Positions 35,858-45,335 of a DNA stretch of 64,000 nt are shown here, piece after piece (positions within the stretch are counted from its first letter, which is position 1; the number at the start of each line of letters is the position of its first letter). The position numbers and the translations under genes were made by a program. The stretch comes from Methanospirillum purgamenti (GTDB lineage Archaea > Halobacteriota > Methanomicrobia > Methanomicrobiales > Methanospirillaceae): assembly GCF_018502485.1 (NCBI RefSeq), contig NZ_CP075546.1; one strand, written 5' to 3'. A model generated the notes under the pieces. The model saw only the letters and a list, made by a program, of their open reading frames with translations. It did no database searches and was not told the origin of the DNA.

Positions 35858-36604
35858 CTGCACACTTCCATAACTGTAACTGGGATCAGGGGCCTTCCTC
35901 TGATTCAGAAAGGAGATAACCTTCCACGTTTGATTATCGACAAATGCGCTTTGGAAGATGGAGACATCATCTGTATCGCAAGTACCATCATCTCAAAAGC
36001 GAAAGGATACACTCGGCACCTGAAAGATATCATTCCAGGTAATCGTGCAACACATATAGCAGAGAAGACTGGTGAAGATCCCCGTTTTATTCAGGTAGTC
36101 CTGGATCAGGCCTGTGATGTTCTCATTGAAACACCATTTACTCTTACTGAAGTATCATGTGGTCATGTCGGAGTCAGGTCAGGAGTAGACGCAAGCAATG
36201 TAGAAGATGGCCTGGTAATCACACTCCCCCCGGATCCCATGAATGAGGCAGAGGAGATTAGAAAAGAACTCAATAATCTCATCGGAAAAAGTTGTGGTGT
36301 CATTGTCACAGATACCTGTGGAAGATCATTTCGACGAGGACAGACCGGTCATGCAATCGGTTGGAGTGGGATGTCAGCAATTAGAGATTTTCGAGGAGAT
36401 AATGATCTCTTTGGTCGGACACTTGAGATAACCGAGGAAGCGGTGGTTGATGAAATCGCTGGATTTGCTAATCTTGTCATGGGTGAAAGCAATAATGGGG
36501 TACCTGCTGTGCTCTTCCGAGGTATACCTGCATGGTCAGGACATGACGAGATATATTTCAAGCCTGATGAAGACATCATCAGAAAGGCATTAAAAAAAGT
36601 GTAA
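35858..36604 (+). CDS. cofE: Coenzyme F420-0:L-glutamate ligase CofE
   Basis: A GTP-dependent ligase that adds gamma-linked glutamates to F420-0. Family motifs are GDIICIASTIISKAKG, IQVVLDQACDVL, GVRSGVDASNVEDG, CGVIVTDTCGRSFRRGQTGHAIGWSG and the C-terminal GESNNGVPAVLFRGI. TTG at 35930 would remove the conserved N-terminus (VTGIRGLPLIQKGDNL). The frame is open upstream to CTG at 35858, seven bases after GGAGAGG, so a rare CTG start (or ATT at 35855) is proposed. This gives 248 residues, the normal CofE length. Confidence 0.9.
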   Translation: MHTSITVTGIRGLPLIQKGDNLPRLIIDKCALEDGDIICIASTIISKAKGYTRHLKDIIPGNRATHIAEKTGEDPRFIQVVLDQACDVLIETPFTLTEVSCGHVGVRSGVDASNVEDGLVITLPPDPMNEAEEIRKELNNLIGKSCGVIVTDTCGRSFRRGQTGHAIGWSGMSAIRDFRGDNDLFGRTLEITEEAVVDEIAGFANLVMGESNNGVPAVLFRGIPAWSGHDEIYFKPDEDIIRKALKKV

Positions 36605-36609
36605 GAGAA

Positions 36610-36771
36610 TCAGAATGCAACCATATTCAGGACGAAGATGGCAAGACCACATACAACTGCTGCAGCTAATACTGCATAGGGGCTGATGTGGACTGCCCGC
36701 CGGTCTTCACTGTCATAGTAATTGACGAGACCAGCAGATGAGATTAATCGTCCACCTGCTTTTTTTGCCAT
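36610..36771 (-). CDS. Preprotein translocase subunit Sec61-beta
   Basis: A 53-residue protein with the archaeal Sec61-beta pattern: a short basic start (MAKKAGGRL), ISSAGLVNYYDSED, a conserved proline before the helix (ISPYAVLAAAVVCGLAIFVLNMVAF) and one C-terminal membrane span. It is the tail-anchored subunit of the SecYE-beta channel. Convergent with cofE, with five bases between stops. Confidence 0.92.
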   Translation of the reverse strand: MAKKAGGRLISSAGLVNYYDSEDRRAVHISPYAVLAAAVVCGLAIFVLNMVAF

Positions 36772-36822
36772 AATTTATATCTGACCGCTGAATTATATAA
36801 AAGACAAGGCCGGCAATATATC

Positions 36823-37854
36823 ATGATTAAAGAGTATTCGGTATCAGGGACTGCTCTGACTGGTGAAAACCTTGAGGCGCGGGATGTAACCATCGTTGTT
36901 CAGGATGGCATTATTACTGCTGTCGAAGATGAAATCTCTGTCTCTCATAAATGGATATGTCCTGCATTTTTTAACGCTCATACCCATCTTGCTGATACCG
37001 TTGCAATGGATCTCCCCTGCAATGGAACTCTTGATGAACTCGTTACTCCCCCACATGGACTCAAACATCAAATTCTTGCTCATACTCCGGATGATCGGCT
37101 TATTACAGCAATGAATGAATCTATGAAAGAAATGATTCATTCCGGAACTGCAGGATTTGCTGATTTTCGGGAAGGGGGAAAAGAAGGAGTTTTAACTTTA
37201 AAACAGGCCGCATCATCATTACCCATTCATCCGGTTATATTGGGGCGTGAAGGTGGTGAGGTGAATGCTGATGGAGCGGGCATCAGCAGCGTTCGTGATG
37301 TTTCCTCGTCACAGGAGATAGTCGATCGGATGAAAAAACAAGGTAAGATTGTTGGCTTTCATGCAGGGGAACGAGATTTTCTTGATATTGATGCTGCATT
37401 GGATATGAATCCAGATTTTCTTGTGCATTGCACTCATGCAAGATCTGATCAGGTAAAAAGAATCGCTGATGAAGATATTCCAGTAGTATTATGCTGTCGG
37501 TCAAATTTTCTTCTGGGGGTTTCATCTGGAAATCATCATCCCCCTGTGCAGGAAATGCTCAATGCTGGTGTTCGGTTGTTAATCGGAACTGACAATGTCA
37601 TGTTTGTGCAGCCAGATATGATGCAGGAGTTGAGTTTCGTTCATACGGTGTATGGGGTGCCTGCTCATGATTTACTCAAAAGTGCCACTTCTGGATTTCC
37701 GCCTACAGGGGTATCACATTGTATAGAAAAAGGTAATATGGCTTCTTTTTTTGTTTTAGATACTTCTTGGGGGAACATTCACTATTCCCGCGATATCGAA
37801 TCCACCATTGTGAAGAGGGCTCCTTTGAGCCATTTTTGCGCAAGAATTTTTTAG
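36823..37854 (+). CDS. Amidohydrolase-superfamily enzyme
   Basis: A 343-residue metal-dependent hydrolase of the chlorohydrolase/cytosine-deaminase-like branch. The N-terminal beta sandwich leads into metal motif NAHTHLADT (HxH). Later metal histidines lie in IVGFHAGERD and LVHCTHARSD, and the catalytic aspartate is in LIGTDNVMF. The substrate may be a ring amide or deaminated base and is unknown. Divergent from Sec61-beta and followed by a UspA gene after 42 bases. Confidence 0.83.
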   Translation: MIKEYSVSGTALTGENLEARDVTIVVQDGIITAVEDEISVSHKWICPAFFNAHTHLADTVAMDLPCNGTLDELVTPPHGLKHQILAHTPDDRLITAMNESMKEMIHSGTAGFADFREGGKEGVLTLKQAASSLPIHPVILGREGGEVNADGAGISSVRDVSSSQEIVDRMKKQGKIVGFHAGERDFLDIDAALDMNPDFLVHCTHARSDQVKRIADEDIPVVLCCRSNFLLGVSSGNHHPPVQEMLNAGVRLLIGTDNVMFVQPDMMQELSFVHTVYGVPAHDLLKSATSGFPPTGVSHCIEKGNMASFFVLDTSWGNIHYSRDIESTIVKRAPLSHFCARIF

Positions 37855-37896
37855 GTAAAGTCCAAATTAATTGGGAAGCCTTTTTGTGAGGAGTAT

Positions 37897-38325
37897 ATGT
37901 ACAACACAATTCTTGTTGCGATTGACGGATCTGTTATTAGTGAAAAGGCATTTGAAGCCGCCATCGAACAGGCAAAAGCCTGGAAAGCAAAACTTCATGC
38001 CGTTTATGTCGTAGAATCGGGGCTTTTTACTGATATTCCGGCAGACAGCAAGCTTGAAATCATGTACAGTCTTCTGGAGCAGGAAGGGAACGCTGCTCTT
38101 GATAAAATCCGGGAGATTGCCCAGAAACAGAACTTTGAAGTGACTACTCATTTCGAGCAGGGTCATGCCGGGGATACTATTCTTTCAACCGCTGAAAAAC
38201 TGAATGCAGATCTTATCATCATGGGATCACACGGAAAGAGTAATATTGACCGCATCCTGATTGGAAGTGTCAGTTCCTTCGTAGTTGAACACAGTAAGGT
38301 CTCAGTGTTGGTGGTGAGATCATAG
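37897..38325 (+). CDS. Universal stress protein (UspA family)
   Basis: A 142-residue Usp with the ATP-binding type motif. It has an N-terminal ILVAIDGSVISEKAF with the early aspartate, and the C-terminal G-2x-G-9x-G-S/T motif MGSHGKSNIDRILIGSVSSFVVEHSKVSVLVV. It probably binds ATP and acts as a dimeric signalling protein. GAGGAG precedes the start. The last base is shared with the GTG start of the CBS gene (TAGTG), so the two are coupled. Confidence 0.92.
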   Translation: MYNTILVAIDGSVISEKAFEAAIEQAKAWKAKLHAVYVVESGLFTDIPADSKLEIMYSLLEQEGNAALDKIREIAQKQNFEVTTHFEQGHAGDTILSTAEKLNADLIIMGSHGKSNIDRILIGSVSSFVVEHSKVSVLVVRS

Positions 38326-39188
38326 TGTCAATCCCCCTGGTATCTGATTACATGACTGGTGATGTCGTCACCGTGGAGATACCTGGAAATAGGGATGATG
38401 TATTAAAAATTTTAAAAAGGACCGGAATCAGTGGAGTTCCTGTCTTAAAAGACAATAAACTTGTAGGTATTATTACCCGAAAGGATCTCCTCCATAAACC
38501 AGAAGAGAATCAGCTCGCTCTTCTGATGACTCCTGATCCGCTTACTATACGGTACGATGCTACTCTGACCGAAGCTGCAAAAATGATGAGACAGCGAAAC
38601 ATTCGCCGTCTTCCAGTAGTTGATGAAGCAAATAAACTGGTGGGGCTTATCAGCGTAGCAGATCTTATCCTTGCAATTGCACGAATGAAAATTGAGGATG
38701 AGATAAAAGATATATACACCAGTCCCACATTTGCACTCTGGGAAGAAACTCCCTTGCCACTTGTCGGAAGAATTATGGAGATATCCGGGCATGAGGCAAT
38801 TCCAATCCTTAACAGAGATTCAAAACTTCAGGGTATCATCTGCGAACGCGATCTTATCAGATGTGCTATGATCGAAGATTCTGTTGAGACATCTGATCTT
38901 TCAACAACCGGGACTGATGATGATGAATGGACCTGGGAGAGCATCCGTGATGTGCACCACATCAGCTATGGAATATCAAGGGTTCAGCTTCCAAACCGAC
39001 CGGTAAAACAGGCTATGATTACGAATGTGGTCATGGTTCCGCCAAATGCTGAAGTGAGTGAATGTGCCCTGAAGATGAAACGTGCCAGGGTCGATCAGCT
39101 CCCAATAGTAAACGGCGATAACCGGCTGAAAAGCATTCTCTTTGATAGAGAACTCATCAAAGTTCTGCTTGATGAAAAATATCAATAA
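38325..39188 (+). CDS. Four-CBS-domain protein
   Basis: A 287-residue protein of two CBS pairs. Repeats begin at SDYMTGDVVTVEIP, LMTPDPLTIRYDAT, VGRIMEISGHEAIPIL (degenerate third) and VKQAMITNVVMVPPNA, each with the GISGVPVL/RRLPVVD-type second half. CBS pairs bind adenosyl ligands such as AMP, ATP or SAM. No enzymatic domain is attached, so it is probably an energy-state sensor acting on a partner. Translated with the UspA gene. Confidence 0.88.
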   Translation: MSIPLVSDYMTGDVVTVEIPGNRDDVLKILKRTGISGVPVLKDNKLVGIITRKDLLHKPEENQLALLMTPDPLTIRYDATLTEAAKMMRQRNIRRLPVVDEANKLVGLISVADLILAIARMKIEDEIKDIYTSPTFALWEETPLPLVGRIMEISGHEAIPILNRDSKLQGIICERDLIRCAMIEDSVETSDLSTTGTDDDEWTWESIRDVHHISYGISRVQLPNRPVKQAMITNVVMVPPNAEVSECALKMKRARVDQLPIVNGDNRLKSILFDRELIKVLLDEKYQ

Positions 39189-39203
39189 AAACCTTTAAAT
39201 TAT
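39187..39203 (+). promoter_or_regulatory. Promoter of the proteasome beta gene
   Basis: AAAACCTTTAAATTATT is a strong archaeal BRE plus TATA match just after the CBS stop. It predicts a transcript start near 39225 and a leader of about 55 bases. Confidence 0.5.
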
Positions 39204-39279
39204 TGCAGGTTATTTGTAACTAAGGCATTTTTGCTTCTGCAATACTTTCGCATTTCACTCATTATTTCCGGAGTTCATT

Positions 39280-39909
39280 ATGGTCGAACAGAGCGATACA
39301 ATGAAAGGAACAACCACTGTTGGAATTGTATTTAAATCAGGGGTTGTGCTCGCAAGTGAAAAACGTGCAACGATGGGATATCTGATATCCAACAAAACAG
39401 CAAAGAAGATTTATCAGGTAGCTCCTCGGATTGGACTTACTACAGCAGGTGGAGTCGGTGATGCACAACAGCTTGCACGGCTCATGACCGTTGAAGCAAA
39501 TCTCTATGAAATTCGGAGAGGCAAGCGTATCAGCGTTCAGGCAGCATCTACCCTGCTTTCAAATATTCTTCATGGAAACAGGATGTTCCCATTTTATGTC
39601 CAACTTTTGATCGGCGGCGTAGATGAGACCGGACCGGTTCTTTTCTCCGTTGACGCAGTTGGAGGAACCGGAAAAGAAGATGGGATTGTGGCAACAGGAT
39701 CAGGATCTCCCATGGCTTATGGTGTTCTGGAAGATCGGTATATTGCCGGTATGGAAGAAAAATCAGCCGTGGAATTAGCTATTCGGGCATTACGCTCAGC
39801 AATCAAACGTGATGCCGGATCAGGAGAAGGAATTGCGGTTGTTGTCATTACTGATGAATCCTATAACGAATTAACAGATGAAGAAATTAATGCTCTAACA
39901 CCAAATTAG
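39280..39909 (+). CDS. psmB: Proteasome subunit beta
   Basis: A 209-residue 20S proteasome catalytic subunit. A ten-residue propeptide (MVEQSDTMKG) is removed by self-cleavage to expose the nucleophile T11 (TTTVGIVFKSG). The conserved catalytic Lys lies in ASEKRATMG and later residues in GSGSPMAYGVLED. It forms the inner rings of the 20S core. The stop is TAG, showing that TAG ends genes normally in this genome. Followed closely by the aCPSF1 gene. Confidence 0.96.
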   Translation: MVEQSDTMKGTTTVGIVFKSGVVLASEKRATMGYLISNKTAKKIYQVAPRIGLTTAGGVGDAQQLARLMTVEANLYEIRRGKRISVQAASTLLSNILHGNRMFPFYVQLLIGGVDETGPVLFSVDAVGGTGKEDGIVATGSGSPMAYGVLEDRYIAGMEEKSAVELAIRALRSAIKRDAGSGEGIAVVVITDESYNELTDEEINALTPN

Positions 39910-39949
39910 ACTATTTTACAATATTTTATTACTTTTTTAGGACGGTTTT

Positions 39950-41839
39950 ATGCTTATTGAGGAACGTCTCAAAGAGATTCAGGAAAAAATTAAAAAGAAA
40001 GTGCCAAAAGGAATCAAGGTAGCTTCAGTTGAGTTTGAAGGCCCCGAACTGGTTATCTACACTGATGATCCAAAAACTTTTGCAGATCAGGATGATCTCA
40101 TAAAAATTCTGGCACGGGATATTAGAAAAAGAATTGTTGTCCGACCGACTATTCTTGAAGATCCGGAACGAGCTGCATCAGCAATTCGTCGGGTCGTTGG
40201 AGAGAATGCAGGAATCTCGGATATATTTTTTGAAGCAGATAGTGGAGAAGTCCTTATCGAGGCAGAAAAACCCGGTGTTGTTATCGGGAAGAATGGTGCA
40301 ACTCTTCGGGACATAACCCGGGAGATCGGGTGGACACCCAAAGTAGTCAGAACTCCTCCTATTGAAAGCAGTACAGTAAAACAGGTACGACAATATCTGC
40401 GGGCTGCTCACCAGGAAAGAAAAGAACTCTTAAAAAGAATTGGTAGACGTATTCACCGGGATGTTATCTCAAAGGATCAATGGATACGTGTTACTACTCT
40501 TGGTTGCTGTCGAGAAGTTGGTCGTGCAGCATTTCTGTTATCTACTCCGGAAAGCCGTGTACTGATTGACTGTGGAGAAAAGCCTGATAGTTTTGAAGCA
40601 ACACCTTATCTCTATGTCCCAGAAATACACCCCCTCTCACAGCTCGATGCTGTGGTTCTGACCCATGCTCATCTGGATCACTGTGCTTATATTCCTCTTC
40701 TCTATAAATATGGATATGAAGGGCCGGTTTACTCTACGCCGCCAACACGTGACCTAGCCGCCATGCTTCAGCTTGATTATCTTGACGTGGTTAATAAGGA
40801 AGGAAAAACTATTCCCTATTCCTCCAATGAAGTCAAAGAATATATTAAACACTCCATTGTTCTTAATTATGGATGTGTGACGGATATTGCGCCAGATATC
40901 AAACTGACATTTCACAATGCAGGTCATATTCTCGGATCAGGCATTGCTCATTTCCATATAGGTGATGGACTTTATAATGTAGCCTTCACTGGAGATCTCC
41001 ACTATGGAAAAAGCCGTCTTTTCAACGCTGCAGTAAACCATTATCCTCGTCTTGAAGCTTTATTCATGGAATCTACCTATGGTGGTGCCCAGGATATGCA
41101 GCCTTCCCGTGCTGAAGCAGAAGAGAGACTTTATGGTGTTTTCCGCGAAGTCCTGGAACGTGGTGGCAAGATCATTATCCCCGCTTTTGCTGTCGGACGT
41201 TCACAGGAAGTTATGCTTGCAATAGAAGAAGGCATGCGACTTGGAAAATTCCCACCAGTGAAAGTCTATCTGGATGGTATGATTAAGGAAGCAACTGCAA
41301 TTCATACAACCTATCCAGAGTATCTTAATTCAGAGCTTCGCAACCTTATCTTCAAAGAAGGCCACAATCCATTCCTGGCTGAATGTTTTGAACAGGTTGA
41401 TTCAGCAGAAAAGCGTGAGCGTGTCATAACCGGAGAGCCCTGTGTCATCATTACCACCAGCGGTATGTTAAACGGTGGTCCGGTTATGGAATACCTGCGG
41501 AATCTTGCTGCAGATGAAAGAAATTGTCTGGTATTTGTCGGTTACCAGGCTGATGGGACACTTGGACGGAGAATTCAAAAAGGCTGGCGTGAGATTCCAA
41601 TTGGAAACCGTGAGACAATAGTTGTCAATCTTGATTGTATCACAGTAGATGGATTTTCAGGTCACTCAGATCGAAGACAGCTGATGAACTTTGTTTCTCA
41701 TATGCAGCCAAAACCTGAAAAAATATTTGCAATCCATGGTGATGAGAATAAAACAATCGATCTAGCAAGTTCTATTTACAAGAAATTGCATATTCAGACA
41801 ACATCTCCCATGAATCTGGAAACATACCGGTTGATATGA
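39950..41839 (+). CDS. aCPSF1/FttA, beta-CASP ribonuclease and transcription terminator
   Basis: A 629-residue protein. N-terminal KH domains (about residues 1-150; VVIGKNGATLRDITREIGW) precede a metallo-beta-lactamase domain with HAHLDHCAYIPLL (about 238) and FTGDLHYG. Beta-CASP motifs IIIPAFAVGRSQEVM, ITTSGMLNGGPV and FSGHSDRRQL follow. In archaea this enzyme cleaves transcripts at U-rich 3' ends and terminates transcription. The domain order and length match the universal archaeal form. Confidence 0.95.
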   Translation: MLIEERLKEIQEKIKKKVPKGIKVASVEFEGPELVIYTDDPKTFADQDDLIKILARDIRKRIVVRPTILEDPERAASAIRRVVGENAGISDIFFEADSGEVLIEAEKPGVVIGKNGATLRDITREIGWTPKVVRTPPIESSTVKQVRQYLRAAHQERKELLKRIGRRIHRDVISKDQWIRVTTLGCCREVGRAAFLLSTPESRVLIDCGEKPDSFEATPYLYVPEIHPLSQLDAVVLTHAHLDHCAYIPLLYKYGYEGPVYSTPPTRDLAAMLQLDYLDVVNKEGKTIPYSSNEVKEYIKHSIVLNYGCVTDIAPDIKLTFHNAGHILGSGIAHFHIGDGLYNVAFTGDLHYGKSRLFNAAVNHYPRLEALFMESTYGGAQDMQPSRAEAEERLYGVFREVLERGGKIIIPAFAVGRSQEVMLAIEEGMRLGKFPPVKVYLDGMIKEATAIHTTYPEYLNSELRNLIFKEGHNPFLAECFEQVDSAEKRERVITGEPCVIITTSGMLNGGPVMEYLRNLAADERNCLVFVGYQADGTLGRRIQKGWREIPIGNRETIVVNLDCITVDGFSGHSDRRQLMNFVSHMQPKPEKIFAIHGDENKTIDLASSIYKKLHIQTTSPMNLETYRLI

Positions 41840-41843
41840 TCAG

Positions 41844-42950
41844 ATGAACCGACCAATTTTTCTCTTTTTTTCGATTTTCATTATCATGGCGCTTTCGAAC
41901 GCCATTGTTCCAGTTCTCCCCCAGCTTTCTGATGATCTTTCATTCCAGACTCTTATCTTCTCTGCATATTTTTTTGGAGCAATGATCTCAACCCTCCCAT
42001 CAGGAGTTGCCAGCGATAAATTTGGTCAGCCGGTGATGATTCGATTTTCTCTTATGCTTACTCTGATATCCGGAATATTAATTCTGACTCTTACCGATCC
42101 TGTCGATCTTCTGATCTGGAGGTTTATTGAAGGTATTGGAGCTGGGATGTTCGTGTCATCAGGACTATCCTGGATCGGATATCAGCCGGATAATCTCAAA
42201 AACACCGGATTTTTCATGGCCTCTTTAAATCTTGGTCTATTGTGTGGACTTATTGGATCAGGATGGCTTGCACAAATTACCAGTAATATTTTACTTGGGG
42301 TGGTCATCTTCACCGTTTTGAGTGGATTATTACTTGTAATATCAGTTTTTATTCGAATGCAACGATTTGGAACACAGAAATTGATGGACGCTTCTCTCCT
42401 TGCCCGAGAGACCGGGTCGCAGGTCATAAGGGAATATCCCCTATGGATATCAGTAATCGTTCTCCTTGGTTCAACCGGATATGTTCAGGCAGTATTTCCT
42501 GAATTATCCGGATCTCCGGTACATGAAGTTAGTACTGTTCTTGCAGCCATGAATTTTGCAACCATCATCACATCTCTTCTGACTCCTTATCTGAAGATAG
42601 AACCGGTCATGCTTATTCGGATTTCGGCCCTTGTGATTGTCCCGTTATTATTTTCATTTCTCATAGCTCCGGTTATTGTTCTTATCATGGGGGGAGTTGC
42701 AGGTCTTATCATGGTTTCTCAGGTAGCTTATCTCGCATCAGCAGAAGAACATCAGGGAATTGCCATGGGTCTTTATTCAACATGTAGTTATGCAGGAATG
42801 ACATTTCTTCCTGCCATTGGTGGATTTCTGATCAGTCTTTTTTCATTTGAATTTGCCTCATTTATTATCGCTCTTGGAGCAATTGTAACTGCAATTATTA
42901 TTGGAAGATGTTCATGCAGAGGATTTGATATTCATGGAAAAGGGGCATGA
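41844..42950 (+). CDS. Major facilitator superfamily transporter
   Basis: A 368-residue membrane protein with about 11-12 helices. The MFS loop 2-3 signature is GVASDKFGQPVMIRFS, and the second helix-pair features are around IEGIGAGMFVSSGLSWIGY. It is somewhat short for the family. The substrate is unknown; an efflux role is possible. It starts four bases after the aCPSF1 stop and overlaps the following methyltransferase by 17 bases. Confidence 0.83.
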   Translation: MNRPIFLFFSIFIIMALSNAIVPVLPQLSDDLSFQTLIFSAYFFGAMISTLPSGVASDKFGQPVMIRFSLMLTLISGILILTLTDPVDLLIWRFIEGIGAGMFVSSGLSWIGYQPDNLKNTGFFMASLNLGLLCGLIGSGWLAQITSNILLGVVIFTVLSGLLLVISVFIRMQRFGTQKLMDASLLARETGSQVIREYPLWISVIVLLGSTGYVQAVFPELSGSPVHEVSTVLAAMNFATIITSLLTPYLKIEPVMLIRISALVIVPLLFSFLIAPVIVLIMGGVAGLIMVSQVAYLASAEEHQGIAMGLYSTCSYAGMTFLPAIGGFLISLFSFEFASFIIALGAIVTAIIIGRCSCRGFDIHGKGA

Positions 42951-43590
42951 AATATCTGATCTTCTAATACAACAACAAAAGATATGGGACAATGAATACA
43001 GAACAAAAGGGCGACTCTGGGGGAAAGTTCCATTTGAACCAACTGCAGGATCAAATAAAGGGTTTTTTTTAGATTTGGGATGTGGAGATGGTAAAAATCT
43101 CCGAAGAGGAGAAACCGGTACCCTGCGTATCGGTCTTGATTTTTCTATGCATGCTCTTCGTTTATGCCGGAAAAATCCTGATTTATGTGATGTCACCTGT
43201 TTATGTGCAGATGTCAGACATCTCCCGATAAAAAATAATGCGATTCAATCGATTGATGCCCATCATATTCTTGGACATCTTCTTTCTCCGGACAGATATC
43301 TTTGTTCAAATGAAATAAATCGAATTCTCTCTCCGGGTGGCGAAGTTTTGATTACTGTTTTTGGGTCAGAAGATCTTCGATATGGTCATGGATATGAGGT
43401 AGAACCTGGAACATTCATGAAAGGAACCGGGATTATCACTCATTATTTTTCATCTGATGAGATCAACAAAATTTTCTTAGATATGGATCAGGTCTCATTA
43501 GAACCATGTTCCTGGATCATGAAGGTTAAAGGAAACGAATATGTTCGTTCTACATGGGTAGTTTCGTATAAAAAAGAGAATACATACTAA
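42934..43590 (+). CDS. Class I SAM-dependent methyltransferase
   Basis: A 218-residue methyltransferase with motif I FLDLGCGDGKNLRRG, post-I RIGLDFSMHALRLC and motif IV IQSIDAHHILGHL. The last third holds the NEINRILSPGGEVLITVFG strand. Its acceptor is unknown. ATG at 42934 is preferred to TTG at 42901; it has GAGGAT upstream and limits overlap with the transporter gene to 17 bases. Confidence 0.8.
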   Translation: MEKGHEISDLLIQQQKIWDNEYRTKGRLWGKVPFEPTAGSNKGFFLDLGCGDGKNLRRGETGTLRIGLDFSMHALRLCRKNPDLCDVTCLCADVRHLPIKNNAIQSIDAHHILGHLLSPDRYLCSNEINRILSPGGEVLITVFGSEDLRYGHGYEVEPGTFMKGTGIITHYFSSDEINKIFLDMDQVSLEPCSWIMKVKGNEYVRSTWVVSYKKENTY

Positions 43591-43604
43591 AAAAGTTTAT
43601 ATGC
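43591..43604 (+). promoter_or_regulatory. Promoter of nikR
   Basis: AAAAGTTTATATGC fits an archaeal BRE/TATA pair about 65 bases before the ATG. The sequence between it and the gene has no clear inverted operator, although NikR often controls its own region. Confidence 0.4.
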
Positions 43605-43668
43605 ACGATACATTTGTAGCATACGCCGTAAGAAAAAGATATACCATATTACATAAATAGTAATCACC

Positions 43669-44124
43669 ATGTCTCCTAGCTTTGCTGATTCAGAACAGGA
43701 AGACTTGTATGATCATGATCTCTCCCGTATTGGAGTATCGCTTCCATCTAATCTGCTACAGAATTTTGATCAAATTCTAAAAACACGAGGCTATTCATCT
43801 CGATCTGAAGGTATACGTGACGCTATCCGTTCATATATCAGATATCACAAATGGATGGCAGATCTTTCAGGACCCAGACAGGGTATCATTACACTCGTAT
43901 ATGATCACCATCAGAGGGGACTTGTAGCAGCAATTACGGATATTCAACACGATTATATGGAATTAATTCAAGCATCTCTTCATTCACATGTTACTCATAA
44001 CCGGTGTGTTGAGGTCTTGCTGGTAAAAGGAGATGCACAGGAAGTTAAAAGTATTGCAGAACGTCTTATGGCACAAAAAGGTGTTGAGACGGTAAAATTA
44101 ACGACGATACCCCTTGAGGGGTAA
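43669..44124 (+). CDS. nikR: Nickel-responsive regulator NikR
   Basis: A 151-residue protein. The N-terminal ribbon-helix-helix is RIGVSLPSNLLQNFDQILKTRGYSSRSEGIRDAIRSYI. The C-terminal ACT-like domain carries Ni2+ ligands in SLHSHVTHNRCVEVLLVKG (two His and one Cys) plus an upstream His in DIQHDYMELI. It represses nickel uptake genes when Ni2+ is bound, which matters in a methanogen using nickel hydrogenases and F430. No nickel transporter is adjacent. It ends five bases before the convergent antiporter gene. Confidence 0.92.
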   Translation: MSPSFADSEQEDLYDHDLSRIGVSLPSNLLQNFDQILKTRGYSSRSEGIRDAIRSYIRYHKWMADLSGPRQGIITLVYDHHQRGLVAAITDIQHDYMELIQASLHSHVTHNRCVEVLLVKGDAQEVKSIAERLMAQKGVETVKLTTIPLEG

Positions 44125-44129
44125 TTCTT

Positions 44130-45329
44130 TTATTCTGTTCCCTCTGAAAGACAAGGGTTTTTCCGGTACAACCAGTTTCTGTATACTATCGGTGTGCTGA
44201 TAGTTGTAAGCAGGCTCATGAAAACAATACCTGCATAAATATCCTGCCCGATTATACCTCCGGTCAGTCCGATTAATGCAACAATCATTGCCACTTCTCC
44301 CCGGGGTGACATTCCAAAACCGACAATTAACGAATCGCGATTGCACATACCAATAAGTCGGGAAGGTATGGCACATCCTACCACTTTTGTCAGGATTGCC
44401 ACAACCGTTAACACCAGCATGAATATTATTCCGTCAACTGTTAATGCATGAATGTCAACCAGTATACCAAGAGATACAAAGAATATTGATGCAAAGATGA
44501 TCTGCAGGTATTCTGCACCCTCCTTCAAATCCTTGCTATGTCTAAGGCCTACACTCTCCATTGAAACACCTGCAAGGAATGCGCCAACAATTCCGGAAAG
44601 ACCGACGAGATCCGCTACCATGGCATAAAAAAACGCAATCATCATTGCGGTTATAAAGACAAATTCTGGAAATTTCTCTGCTATCCTGGATTGATCCAGT
44701 TTCATTAACAATTTACTAATTACTGAAACTCCCAAAAGACCAAAGATTGCCATAAATCCGATGGCCTTGATGAAGACAAAGACAACTCCTTCTGGTGTGA
44801 ATGACCCGGAAACGAAATCTTCAGTGATTGCAAGTGCCAGAAGTGAGAGCACATCATCAATTACTGCAGCACCAATAATTGCTTTTGCTGCATCCGACTG
44901 AAGCTGGTTGATCTCACGAAGTACGTTAGCAGTAATAGCGATACTTGTTGCTGTAAGGGCGGTTCCAACGAAAAATGCCCCCTGCATGTCAAAGTGAAAG
45001 AGAACTGCTGTAATATACCCCCCTATCCAAGGGATGATAACTCCAAATCCGGCAATAATACTATATTTTACATTGAAAATTTCTCTGATATTAAATTCAA
45101 AACCAATTACAAACAGGAGAATAATTGCTCCAAGATGGGCAATACTACTTACAAAATCCGTGTAGGTGACAAGACCTAAAATACTGGGTCCGACAATGAG
45201 GCCTACCAGAATTTCCCCTATGACTGCTGATTGGTTTATTCGGGATGCAAGAAGGTATCCAGCAAGAGCAACAAAGAGTAGCAGGCTCATCTGAAATTCA
45301 ATAGAAGAGATCACACCTTCTGGGCTCAT
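44130..45329 (-). CDS. Na+/H+ antiporter, CPA2 (KefB/NapA-like) family
   Basis: A 399-residue cation:proton antiporter with about 12-13 helices. Visible features are GYLLASRINQSAVIGEILVGLIVGPSILGL, the discontinuous helix region ALTATSIAITANVLRE, the conserved aspartate pair AAVIDDVLSLLALAI, and a late MSPRGEVAMIVALIG. The paired aspartates suggest an electrogenic Na+/H+ exchanger. There is no C-terminal RCK/TrkA domain. It follows a receiver gene on the same strand by six bases. Confidence 0.88.
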   Translation of the reverse strand: MSPEGVISSIEFQMSLLLFVALAGYLLASRINQSAVIGEILVGLIVGPSILGLVTYTDFVSSIAHLGAIILLFVIGFEFNIREIFNVKYSIIAGFGVIIPWIGGYITAVLFHFDMQGAFFVGTALTATSIAITANVLREINQLQSDAAKAIIGAAVIDDVLSLLALAITEDFVSGSFTPEGVVFVFIKAIGFMAIFGLLGVSVISKLLMKLDQSRIAEKFPEFVFITAMMIAFFYAMVADLVGLSGIVGAFLAGVSMESVGLRHSKDLKEGAEYLQIIFASIFFVSLGILVDIHALTVDGIIFMLVLTVVAILTKVVGCAIPSRLIGMCNRDSLIVGFGMSPRGEVAMIVALIGLTGGIIGQDIYAGIVFMSLLTTISTPIVYRNWLYRKNPCLSEGTE

Positions 45330-45335
45330 AATTAC

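Noticed and set aside
43605..43668. NikR operator upstream of nikR
   Set aside because: GCATAC-like half-sites are visible, but no matching second half at a suitable distance, so no operator is called.
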